Shown here: in pieces, positions 6,152 to 12,748 of the stretch
Layout of the letters: every line of letters begins with the position of its first letter
Numbering within the stretch: the first letter of the stretch is position 1
Source of the DNA: DASZXJ01 sp035545895
GTDB taxonomy: Bacteria; Planctomycetota; Phycisphaerae; Tepidisphaerales; Tepidisphaeraceae
Assembly (NCBI GenBank): GCA_035545895.1
Contig: DASZXJ010000075.1
Span: 1 to 12,748, forward strand
Direction: 5' to 3'
Length of the DNA: 12,748 nt
Notes under the pieces: generated by a model
Databases searched by the model: none
What the model saw: the letters and a program-made list of their open reading frames with translations, nothing else
Told to the model about the DNA's origin: nothing
Made by a program: the position numbers and the translations under genes

Positions 6152-7567
6152 ATGTCGCAAATCAGGATTATTCAAGGGGGAATGGGTGTCGGCGTTTCAG
6201 GTTGGCCGCTGGCCAATGCGGTCGCTCGGCTTGGACAGCTTGGCGTGGTTTCCGGAACCGGACTTGGGCCGCTGATCACGCGAAGATTGCAATTGGGCGA
6301 CCCCGGCGGGCATGTCCGGCGGGCGGCATCGAATTTTCCGTTTGCTGACATGGCGTCGCGGGTCGTCAATCGCTATTTCATCGAAGGCGGCAAACAAGAA
6401 GCCGCACGCTACGCCCTGACACCCTTGCCCCAGGTCGAACTCGGCGCATCTTTGACCGAATTGACCGTGCTCGCCAATTTTGTCGAAATATTTCTTGCCA
6501 GGGAAGGGCATGCCGGCGTCGTCGGAATCAACTATCTTGAGAAAGTGCAAATCCCGACGCTTGCGTCGATTTTTGGCGCGATGCTGGCAGGGGTTGATTA
6601 CATCTTGATGGGCGCCGGTATCCCCCGGTTCATCCCTGGAGTGCTTGACGCGTTTGCCGCCGGCAAGGCCGCTGAGCTTCGAATCGATCTTGAAGGATCA
6701 ACCAGCAGCGAACCGTTGCTCAGCCAATTTGATCCTGTTGCATTTTGCCGTGGAAATGTCCCTTCATTAAAACGTCCTCAATTTCTGGCGATCGTTTCGT
6801 CGGCGACGCTGGCGATGACATTGGCTCGCAAATCCAACGGCAGGGTCGATGGCTTTATTATTGAAGGGGCAACGGCGGGCGGTCACAACGCGCCGCCTCG
6901 AGGTCCTTTGCAATTGAACGAACGAGGCGAACCGATCTATGGCCCGCGCGACCTGCCCGACATGGACAAGTTCCGCGAGCTTCGTCTCCCTTTTTACATG
7001 GCAGGGGGATACGCCGAGCCACAAAAGCTGGCCGAAGCGTTGGCCGCGGGAGCGTCCGGCATTCAGGTTGGAACCGCATTTGCCTTCTGCGATGAATCGT
7101 CCATCGCGCCCGACATCAAGCGGCAGGCGATCGAACTGAGCCTTGCCCACCAGGCGGACGTCTTCACGGACCCGGCAGCCTCGCCCACCGGCTTTCCTTT
7201 TAAGGTTTTGAAAATCCACGGAACACTGTCGGATCAAATCGTTTACGAAGATCGAACCCGGGTGTGCGATCTGGGATATCTGCGGCGTGCCTATCAGCGG
7301 CCCGACGGGACGATCGGCTATCGTTGTCCGGCAGAGCCGGTCGATCAATATGTTGCAAAGGGAGGCAACCCCGCCGATACCGACGGTCGCAAATGCATCT
7401 GCAACGCGCTGTTCGGCACATTGGGAATGGGGCAGGCACTCGCGTCGGGCGGCCATGAATTGGCGCTGGTCACCGCCGGCGACGATGTCGCCAATGTCAG
7501 CCGTTTTATTCCCGCCGGCCGGAAATCCTATTCCGCAGCCGACGTCGTGCGTTACCTCGTCCAGTAA
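6152..7567 (+). CDS. Nitronate monooxygenase-family FMN protein, long form with C-terminal cysteines
   Basis: A 471-residue cytoplasmic protein of the nitronate monooxygenase/2-nitropropane dioxygenase TIM-barrel family (PF03060, also including FabK-like enzymes). Visible hallmarks: the N-terminal IIQGGMGVGVSGWPLANAVA (from residue 7), EGATAGGHNAPPRGP around H245 at the expected catalytic-His position, and MAGGYAEPQKLAEALAAGAS then GIQVGTAFAF (about 282-314) for FMN phosphate binding. Simple members are about 320-360 residues. This one adds a C-terminal region holding C372, C392, C415 and C417 (VCDLGYL, GYRCPAEP, GRKCICNAL), which I recall as conserved in a long subgroup. The family oxidises nitronates or reduces enoyl substrates; the actual substrate here is unknown. 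The ribosome site is weak (GAGAG, about 11 bases away). The GH106 gene follows after 59 bases on the same strand. Confidence 0.85.
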   Translation: MSQIRIIQGGMGVGVSGWPLANAVARLGQLGVVSGTGLGPLITRRLQLGDPGGHVRRAASNFPFADMASRVVNRYFIEGGKQEAARYALTPLPQVELGASLTELTVLANFVEIFLAREGHAGVVGINYLEKVQIPTLASIFGAMLAGVDYILMGAGIPRFIPGVLDAFAAGKAAELRIDLEGSTSSEPLLSQFDPVAFCRGNVPSLKRPQFLAIVSSATLAMTLARKSNGRVDGFIIEGATAGGHNAPPRGPLQLNERGEPIYGPRDLPDMDKFRELRLPFYMAGGYAEPQKLAEALAAGASGIQVGTAFAFCDESSIAPDIKRQAIELSLAHQADVFTDPAASPTGFPFKVLKIHGTLSDQIVYEDRTRVCDLGYLRRAYQRPDGTIGYRCPAEPVDQYVAKGGNPADTDGRKCICNALFGTLGMGQALASGGHELALVTAGDDVANVSRFIPAGRKSYSAADVVRYLVQ

Positions 7568-7626
7568 AGAACGAGCAGGCTGGACAATTCAGCAACAAAT
7601 TTTATGCGTATCGGTAAAATCAAAAT

Positions 7627-10600
7627 ATGAACCACCCATCGAAGGCGCTCATGGCGTCGGCAGCGGCGGTATTTTGTTTCTTGAATTTGAACATTTCCGC
7701 AAATGCCCAGCAACCGACCGATTCGCTGACCCGGGAATTTGTAAATCCGCCCGATTCCGCCAGGCCGCGCGTCTGGTGGCATTGGACGGGCGGCAACGTC
7801 ACCCTCGAGGGGATCACCAAAGACCTGGAATGGATGAAGCGCGTGGGCATTGGCGGGGCACAGGCCGCCGACATCGGCCAGGGCGGCGGGCAGGTCATCG
7901 ATAACCCGATCACATTCTTCTCGCCGGCATGGTTTGAAGCGATCAAGCACGCGGCTTCCGAATCGGACCGGCTCGGACTGGAGATGACCATTTTCAGTTC
8001 CTCCGGCTGGAGCCTGACCGGTGGCCCCTGGGTCAAGCCCGAACAGGCGATGAAAAAACTCGTCTGGAGCCAAACCGATGTACAAGGCCCGATGAAGTTC
8101 AGCGGCAAGCTGCCGCAGCCTCCTTCAAACAACGGTAACTTTGGAGGGCTCCGTGGATTGAACAGCCGCGGAGGAGCCGTTTCTCCAGCGCCGGCCCTTG
8201 GTGCTCGCGGTGAAGCAGCGCCCTCGACACAACCCGATGGCGCTGGACGTCGCGGCCGGGGCGCGGGACCGGGACGCGGCGGGGCAGCGCCCGCGCGAAG
8301 CTACTATGGCGACAGTGCCGTTGTCGCCTTCCGCACGCCCAGCGATGAAACACTGATGGAGGACCTCCGGCCCACCGCCTCCAGCAGCAGCGATGCGGTA
8401 GTCGATCCGGCCCCCATGATGGACGACAACCTGGCCACGTCTGTCGTTGTCCCCGCCGGACAGGATGGAACCGCCTGGTTGCAGTATCAATTCGCTCAGC
8501 CGGTCAATGTCCGCGCCGTCACGCTCATCGCCGCATCAGGCGGCGCATCACGCGGGATTCCGTACGGTCAGATTCAGGTAAGCGATGACGGTCAGAACTT
8601 CCGCACCATCGTGGAACTCCCCGGCGCAATCCAATATCGCTCCGGCTCGCTCAAGACCTATGCGTTTCCCGAAACCACGGCGAAGTTTGTGCGCGTACGC
8701 ATGACCGGCGGCGGGCCCGGACCTGACCCGGTGATTTACCAGACCGCTCCGCAACCCGCCAACAGCTATGGCTTCAGCGAATTCATCGTTCACACCGGCG
8801 CACGCGTCGATCGCTGGGAGGAAAAAGCCGGCTTTAATTTCTTCTATCAATATGAAGTTGCCCCAACCCCAGCCGTGCCGAATTCATCGTTGATTCAGCC
8901 CGCGGAAGTCGTCGATTTGACTTCGAAGATGGATCGCGACGGCAACCTGAATTGGGATGTGCCCCAAGGCAAGTGGACGATTCTTCGCATGGGTTATTCG
9001 CTGGTCGGCTCGATGGTTCGCGCCGGCACGGCCGGAGGAGCGGGACTGGAAGTCGATAAGCTCAACGCAAAACACGTCACAGACTATTTTCACGGCTACA
9101 TGGACCCCATCAAAGCCGACGTCGGCGATCTGATGGGCAAGAGCCTGAAGTACATGGTCATGGACAGTTGGGAAGCGGGCATGCAGAACTGGACGGATGA
9201 CATGATCCAGCAGTTCAAGACCCGCCGGGGATACGATCCAACACCCTATCTGCCGGTGCTTTCCGGCCGCGTGGTGGGCAGCGCCGATCTGAGCGACCGT
9301 TTCCTCTGGGATTTCCGCCGCACGATTGCCGACCTTATCGCCGACGCGCATTACGGCACGATGGCCGATGAACTGCACAAATACGGCATGGGCCTGTACA
9401 GCGAAGCGCCGGGCGTCTCGATGGAAATCATCGAAGACACGCTGCTGACCAAGAGCAAAGTTGATATTCCCATGGGCGAATTCTGGCTGGGCAGAATGCA
9501 CCCGCCGCCCGAGTATTACGTTGACGTCCGCATGGCCGCCGCTTCGGCGCATGTATACGGCAAGAAGATCGTCGCGACCGAGTCGTTTACCGGCGGCGGA
9601 TACGACTCGCCCGCCACCTACAAAAATCTTGCCGACTATTGGTATGCACAGGGTGTAAATCGAATCATTTTCCACTCGTCCGCGCAGCAGCCGCTGGACA
9701 CCAAGCCCGGCAATACAATGGTGGGGACGCATTTCAACCGCAACATCACCTGGGCCGAGCAGGCCAAGCCGCTGCTGGATTACATGTCGCGCACGCAGTA
9801 CATGCTCCAGCAGGGCCTGTTCGTTGCCGACTTCTCATATTTATTGAACGAAAGCCCACCGTCGAGCCAGCCATTCTGGGGCGCGGGTATTCAGCCCACT
9901 CCGTTGGAAGGTTATGACTATGACACGCTCAATGCCGATGCGCTGCTGAATCGCGTGAAGGTGAGTGACGACGGCCGAATGGTTCTGCCCGATGGGATGA
10001 GCTATCGGATTTTGGTCCTCCCGCAGATCGACCGCATGCGGCCCGAACTGCTCGCGAAGATCAGGGAACTGGTCATGGGCGGCGTGACGCTGGTCGGTCC
10101 CAAGCCGACGTTGTCGCCCAGCCTGCAGGGCGGCTTCCCCGCTGCCGACCTGGCGGTGCAGAAACTGGCCAACGAAATCTGGGGTGACCTCGACGGCATC
10201 CAGCGCAACAAGCACTTCCTGGGCAAGGGTTTGGTCACCTGGGGCTTGCCGCTCGATCAGGTGGTATCGCTGGTCAACTTGCCGAAGGACGCTGAGTTTG
10301 CCGGCCCGTTGGATGCGAACGTCGTATGGATTCACCGTCGAACGCCCGAAGCCGACCTCTATTTCGTCGCCAATCGACGCGATAAAACTCAGGACATCCA
10401 GGCCCGATTCCGCGTGGACGGCAAGGAAGCGGAAATTTTCCATCCCGACACCGGAATCATCGAGCCGGCCGGGTATTCCATCGAAAATGGACGGACTACC
10501 GTGCCGCTTCACCTGGACGAACGAGAATCGGTGTTCGTCGTCTTCCGTCATCCGACGACGACGCTGGTTCGAAATCTACCTATTCCGGCGGAGAACACTG

Positions 10601-11112
10601 TGGCCACGTTGGTGGGACCCTGGGCTGTCACCTTCCCACCCAATTGGGGAGCGCCGCCGTCGGTTCAACTCGACAAGCTGGCGTCATGGAATTCCAATTC
10701 GGATGAAGGAGTGAAGTATTTCTCGGGTACTGCCACTTACACCCAACATCTTCCATCCCAGCCAAACTGGTTTGGTCAGGGCAATAAGCTCTGGCTGGAC
10801 CTGGGCAAGGTGGGAGACATCGCGGAAGTCAGCATCAATGGGAAAATGGTCGGCACGCTCTGGAAGCCGCCGTATCGGATCGATGTGACCGATTCGCTCA
10901 AGCCGGGTGATAATCAGCTTCAGATCAAGATCACCAACGAATGGAGCAACCGTATCGCGGGTGATCGCGGGGCACCTCCGGAGAAGCGGATTCTGGCCCA
11001 GGCGCGTGGCCGAGCGGGCGGTGGCGGTGGATTTGGGCGAGGCTTTGGCGCAACACCGCCGGAGTCCGGTCTCATCGGACCGGTCACCCTCGTATCGGTT
11101 GGCTCGAAATAA
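7627..11112 (+). CDS. Secreted glycoside hydrolase family 106 (alpha-L-rhamnosidase-type) enzyme
   Basis: An 1161-residue exported enzyme. The signal peptide MNHPSKALMASAAAVFCFLN ends near ANA-QQ (about residue 28). GH106 (PF17132) features: PRVWWHWTGGNVTLEGI (47-63), the start of the barrel; IFSSSGWSLTGGPWVKP; MDSWEAGMQNW with E516; LYSEAPG with E593; MGEFWLGRMHPP with E618; and ATESFTGGG with E652. In the Bacteroides enzyme BT0986 the two catalytic Glu are about 100 residues apart from memory, which fits E516 and E618. An F5/8C-like beta-sandwich is inserted at about 250-360, and a C-terminal carbohydrate-binding-like sandwich spans about 998-1115. Residues 178-224 and 1125-1145 are Gly/Arg/Ala-rich low complexity. 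GH106 enzymes release L-rhamnose from pectins and glycosides. ATG 7651 (M9) has a better ribosome site (GAAGG), but 7627 keeps the charged signal-peptide N-terminus. Confidence 0.9.
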   Translation: MNHPSKALMASAAAVFCFLNLNISANAQQPTDSLTREFVNPPDSARPRVWWHWTGGNVTLEGITKDLEWMKRVGIGGAQAADIGQGGGQVIDNPITFFSPAWFEAIKHAASESDRLGLEMTIFSSSGWSLTGGPWVKPEQAMKKLVWSQTDVQGPMKFSGKLPQPPSNNGNFGGLRGLNSRGGAVSPAPALGARGEAAPSTQPDGAGRRGRGAGPGRGGAAPARSYYGDSAVVAFRTPSDETLMEDLRPTASSSSDAVVDPAPMMDDNLATSVVVPAGQDGTAWLQYQFAQPVNVRAVTLIAASGGASRGIPYGQIQVSDDGQNFRTIVELPGAIQYRSGSLKTYAFPETTAKFVRVRMTGGGPGPDPVIYQTAPQPANSYGFSEFIVHTGARVDRWEEKAGFNFFYQYEVAPTPAVPNSSLIQPAEVVDLTSKMDRDGNLNWDVPQGKWTILRMGYSLVGSMVRAGTAGGAGLEVDKLNAKHVTDYFHGYMDPIKADVGDLMGKSLKYMVMDSWEAGMQNWTDDMIQQFKTRRGYDPTPYLPVLSGRVVGSADLSDRFLWDFRRTIADLIADAHYGTMADELHKYGMGLYSEAPGVSMEIIEDTLLTKSKVDIPMGEFWLGRMHPPPEYYVDVRMAAASAHVYGKKIVATESFTGGGYDSPATYKNLADYWYAQGVNRIIFHSSAQQPLDTKPGNTMVGTHFNRNITWAEQAKPLLDYMSRTQYMLQQGLFVADFSYLLNESPPSSQPFWGAGIQPTPLEGYDYDTLNADALLNRVKVSDDGRMVLPDGMSYRILVLPQIDRMRPELLAKIRELVMGGVTLVGPKPTLSPSLQGGFPAADLAVQKLANEIWGDLDGIQRNKHFLGKGLVTWGLPLDQVVSLVNLPKDAEFAGPLDANVVWIHRRTPEADLYFVANRRDKTQDIQARFRVDGKEAEIFHPDTGIIEPAGYSIENGRTTVPLHLDERESVFVVFRHPTTTLVRNLPIPAENTVATLVGPWAVTFPPNWGAPPSVQLDKLASWNSNSDEGVKYFSGTATYTQHLPSQPNWFGQGNKLWLDLGKVGDIAEVSINGKMVGTLWKPPYRIDVTDSLKPGDNQLQIKITNEWSNRIAGDRGAPPEKRILAQARGRAGGGGGFGRGFGATPPESGLIGPVTLVSVGSK

Positions 11113-11150
11113 TAATGGAGACAGCGTCTTCCCTCCGATCAGCCGCGACG

Positions 11151-11167
11151 CGAAGCGGAGCGCTTTG
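11151..11167 (+). terminator. Hairpin after the GH106 gene, first of two
   Basis: CGAAGCG and CGCTTTG pair over 7 bp (one G-T) around a GAG loop and are followed by the mixed T-rich run GGTTGTTTG. This is a weak candidate terminator 38 bases past the stop. Confidence 0.3.
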
Positions 11168-11188
11168 GGTTGTTTGAGGAAAATCCTT

Positions 11189-11207
11189 CCGCCGACACCG
11201 TCGGCGG
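11189..11207 (+). terminator. Hairpin after the GH106 gene, second of two
   Basis: CCGCCGAC and GTCGGCGG form a perfect 8-bp GC-rich stem with an ACC loop, followed by CTTTAC. The T-run is short, so termination is plausible but not certain. Confidence 0.45.
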
Positions 11208-11424
11208 CTTTACACGGTGGATTGTCACTGCGGAAACGCGCAGATGCGCGAAGATTTAGCGAATTTCATCGACAAATTAGCTTGTCCGACTTGTCACATG
11301 GCGCGCAATTCTTTGCAGGTTTTGAGAGCCAGATGACACATGGGGATTTCGGATTGCGGATTGTGGATTTGGAGTTGCGCGACATGAGTCCGCATGGCGC
11401 AACAAAGGAGCTGCGGGTCACTGG

Positions 11425-11530
11425 ATTTTCGTCATTGATTCGTCATTCTGATTTGGTCATTCGTCATTCAGGTTATGGTCATTTGTCATTGGGATTTTGT
11501 TGGTCATTGGGACTTGGCCATTGGTCGTTT
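11425..11530. repeat. Degenerate GTCATT-rich tandem tract
   Basis: GTCATT occurs seven times in about 75 bases from 11431, often paired as GTCATTcGTCATT or GTCATTtGTCATT, with related GCCATTGGTCG at the end. Spacing is irregular. It resembles, from memory, a dispersed intergenic repeat (cattcgtcattcg...) of planctomycetes and neighbours. Nothing indicates a CRISPR: units are too short and there are no constant repeats with unique spacers. Confidence 0.6.
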
Positions 11531-11551
11531 AATCCCAGTTTCAATGCCACC

Positions 11552-11585
11552 CCCCGCCCGCCTTCGCTGGGCGAATGGGGCGGGG
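11552..11585. repeat. Strong GC-rich palindrome
   Basis: CCCCGCCC (11552-11559) pairs perfectly with GGGCGGGG (11578-11585). Inside, TTCGC pairs with GCGAA around a TGG loop, separated from the outer stem by a 3/2 internal bulge. The total of 13 bp makes a very stable two-part hairpin with no T-tract after it. It is probably a dispersed palindromic element rather than a terminator. Confidence 0.6.
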
Positions 11586-11632
11586 TTCCACCGTACCCTC
11601 CTACGTGGAAGATCGCTGCATTCGCCTGCATT

Positions 11633-11652
11633 GCGGCTGGCAGCGCAGCCGC
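11633..11652. repeat. Hairpin beside the tRNA gene
   Basis: GCGGCTG (11633-11639) and CAGCCGC (11646-11652) form a 7-bp stem with a 6-base loop, followed on the plus strand by GGGTTTGGGTTTTT. It lies 24 bases beyond the tRNA 3' end. It could end plus-strand transcription before it runs antisense into the tRNA, or affect tRNA 3' processing. Confidence 0.35.
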
Positions 11653-11675
11653 GGGTTTGGGTTTTTCGATTGAAT

Positions 11676-11749
11676 TGCAGCCGGGAGGATTCGAACCTCC
11701 GACCGTCGGATTAGAAATCCGATGCTCTATCCAGCTGAGCTACGGCTGC
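11676..11749 (-). tRNA. tRNA-Arg (anticodon UCU)
   Basis: The 74-base cloverleaf on the minus strand begins GCAGCCG and closes with CGGCTGC plus discriminator A (perfect 7-bp acceptor stem). The D-arm is GCTCAGCTGGATAGAGC. The anticodon stem TCGGA/TCCGA encloses the loop TTTCTAA, so the anticodon is TCT, reading AGA. The T-arm GGAGG-TTCGAAT-CCTCC is perfect. CCA is not encoded and must be added by nucleotidyltransferase. No convincing promoter was found upstream. Confidence 0.97.
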
Positions 11750-11839
11750 GCCGAACTAACACTGTAAGAACCTTGCGGGCAAGAATCCAGAACATCCGCT
11801 GGGATGACGCAAAGGCGTAATTCCTGTAGGCTCATGGAC

Positions 11840-12748
11840 ATGCGAATCCATTTCTGCGGAGCCGACCGGACCGTCACGGGCACGTGTCACATGATCGAGG
11901 TCAACGGCGTAAGGGTGCTGTTGGATTTTGGGATGTTTCAGGGTCCTCGTGAGCAGGCCAATCAATTTAATCATTGGCTGCCTGATGGCGCGACGACCGC
12001 GGATGCGGTGATCCTATCTCATGGCCATCTCGATCATTGCGGCAAGCTGCCGCTGCTGGTGGGGGCGGGATACAAGGGTCCGATCTACTGTACGCCTGCG
12101 ACTGCGGACGTGACGCGGGTGATTCTGGAGGATTCCGCGAAGATTCAAGCGGAAGACGCGGCGTTCCTGAACCACCGCGCTCGCAAGCCGGGCGATCCGC
12201 CAGTCCAGCCGACGATTCCGCAAGCCAACGTCGGCGCGGTGGGTCGGCTGTTTCGACTCACGCCTTATGGTCAAAGAACTGAAATCAAATCGCCCAGGGG
12301 CGCGGGACTGTCATTCACCTTTTTCGACGCGGGACACATTCTCGGATCGGCATATGTGCTGATCGAATACACGGAAAATAATCAATCTCGCAAACTGCTA
12401 TTCACTGCCGACGTCGGGCGATATGACACGCCGATCATTCGCGATCCGCATGCCCTGCCGGACGAAGTCGATTGCGTCATCACGGAAAGCACGTACGGCA
12501 TGGTGAAGCATGGCCCGATGAGCATGGTCGAGCCGCAGTTTCTGGAAGCGGTGAAATCGTGCATCGCCCGCAAGAGCCGCCTGATCGTGCCGTCGTTTGC
12601 TGTGGGGCGGACGCAAACGGTTTTGTATTACATGCAGCAGTTCATTCACTCCGGTCAAATTCCGTCGATCCCGATTTACGTCGATAGCCCGATGGGCGTG
12701 GAAATCACTCGGCTATATCGAAAGTTCGACGAAAATTACGACGAGCAG
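11840..12748 (+). CDS. Beta-CASP metallo-beta-lactamase-fold RNA nuclease (3' end outside window)
   Basis: 303 codons are open to the right edge with no stop. ATG 11840 is chosen over ATG 11834 because the AGG at 11828-11830 is 9 bases from the former and only 3 from the latter. The N-terminus MRIHFCGADRTVTGTCHMIE fits the family. Metal motifs: SHGHLDHCG with H61, H63, D65 and H66; DAGHILGSA with H166; FTADVGRYDTP with D191. The beta-CASP part begins with TESTYG (E216) and continues VPSFAVGRTQTVLYYMQQF and VDSPMGVEITRLY. This is the CPSF73/YSH1-like bacterial group (RMMBL family, such as Thermus TTHA0252), which cleaves RNA with two zinc ions in the cytoplasm. Full proteins are about 430-470 residues, so the last third is missing. 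It is divergent from the tRNA-Arg gene. Confidence 0.92.
   Translation, partial: MRIHFCGADRTVTGTCHMIEVNGVRVLLDFGMFQGPREQANQFNHWLPDGATTADAVILSHGHLDHCGKLPLLVGAGYKGPIYCTPATADVTRVILEDSAKIQAEDAAFLNHRARKPGDPPVQPTIPQANVGAVGRLFRLTPYGQRTEIKSPRGAGLSFTFFDAGHILGSAYVLIEYTENNQSRKLLFTADVGRYDTPIIRDPHALPDEVDCVITESTYGMVKHGPMSMVEPQFLEAVKSCIARKSRLIVPSFAVGRTQTVLYYMQQFIHSGQIPSIPIYVDSPMGVEITRLYRKFDENYDEQ

Larger units (their letters stand above)
11113..11675. other. Long noncoding intergenic region rich in repeats and hairpins
   Basis: About 560 bases lie between the GH106 stop and the tRNA. They contain two hairpins soon after the stop, a stretch around 11215-11400 where I see nothing certain, a GTCATT-rich degenerate tract, a strong GC palindrome and a further hairpin next to the tRNA. 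A long plus-strand frame crosses all of this and the antisense of the tRNA, so it is not a gene. Confidence 0.6.

Noticed and set aside
6767..7456. 229-codon minus-strand frame inside the NMO gene
   Set aside because: It is a mirror frame of a well-supported flavoprotein gene.
8884..9732. 282-codon minus-strand frame inside the GH106 gene
   Set aside because: It is antisense to the conserved catalytic region; high GC makes such mirror frames common.
11425..11530. CRISPR array
   Set aside because: The GTCATT units are 6 bases long with irregular gaps; there is no 24-40 base repeat and no cas gene.
11113..11749. tRNA-associated integration site of a genomic island
   Set aside because: No second copy of the tRNA 3' end and no integrase gene were seen in the window.
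10907..11767. 286-codon plus-strand open frame
   Set aside because: It overlaps the end of the GH106 gene in another frame, crosses hairpins and repeats, and reads the antisense of tRNA-Arg.

Overview
The window looks like chromosomal DNA of a planctomycete, most likely of the Phycisphaerae/Tepidisphaerales type. The clearest sign is the broken-off gene at the left edge, whose N-terminus carries the LEPR-XLL-type motif (ALENRRYLSG) typical of exported planctomycete proteins. A secreted GH106 glycosidase, a DUF2911 protein, a sugar isomerase-like TIM barrel and palindromic intergenic repeats fit the same picture. The class-level placement is inference.

Layout. (1) 1-333, minus: start of a LEPR-XLL surface/exported protein, with a hairpin or operator-like inverted repeat upstream. 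(2) 334-2664: an accessory stretch. It holds a solitary AbiGi-like gene (865-1494) behind a perfect -10 box that abuts a near-perfect 16-bp palindrome, a 54-codon lysine-rich small ORF, a 591-bp internally deleted IS1380-family element with 26-bp inverted ends (1812-2402), and a DUF433 antitoxin-like gene broken by one frameshift (2446-2656). (3) 2716-5882, all minus: a three-gene cluster of a mannose-6-phosphate-isomerase-like cupin protein, a xylose-isomerase-like TIM barrel and an exported DUF2911 protein. A long imperfect inverted repeat separates the first two genes. (4) 6152-11112, plus: a long nitronate monooxygenase-family flavoprotein, then 59 bases later a 1161-residue secreted GH106 (alpha-L-rhamnosidase family) enzyme. 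(5) 11113-11675: about 560 noncoding bases with hairpins, a degenerate GTCATT-rich tract and a strong GC palindrome. (6) 11676-11749, minus: tRNA-Arg(UCU). (7) 11840-12748, plus: a beta-CASP metallo-beta-lactamase-fold RNA-processing nuclease running off the right edge.

Working together. The cupin/TIM-barrel/DUF2911 cluster and the NMO-GH106 pair diverge from a shared 269-base control region at 5883-6151, which holds overlapping candidate promoters. A reasonable inference is a local carbohydrate-use locus: GH106 releases a deoxy-sugar from plant or algal polysaccharide or glycoside outside the cytoplasm, and the isomerase-like proteins act on sugars inside. The substrate and the role of the NMO-like enzyme cannot be read from sequence. 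The accessory stretch looks like a decaying defence or toxin-antitoxin patch: one apparently intact AbiGi-like gene without a visible partner, a broken DUF433 gene without a toxin, and a transposon relic. I did not find a convincing complete new multi-gene system. The best leads are the AbiGi-like gene with its palindromic promoter, the NMO-GH106 pairing, and the layered palindromic intergenic repeats.
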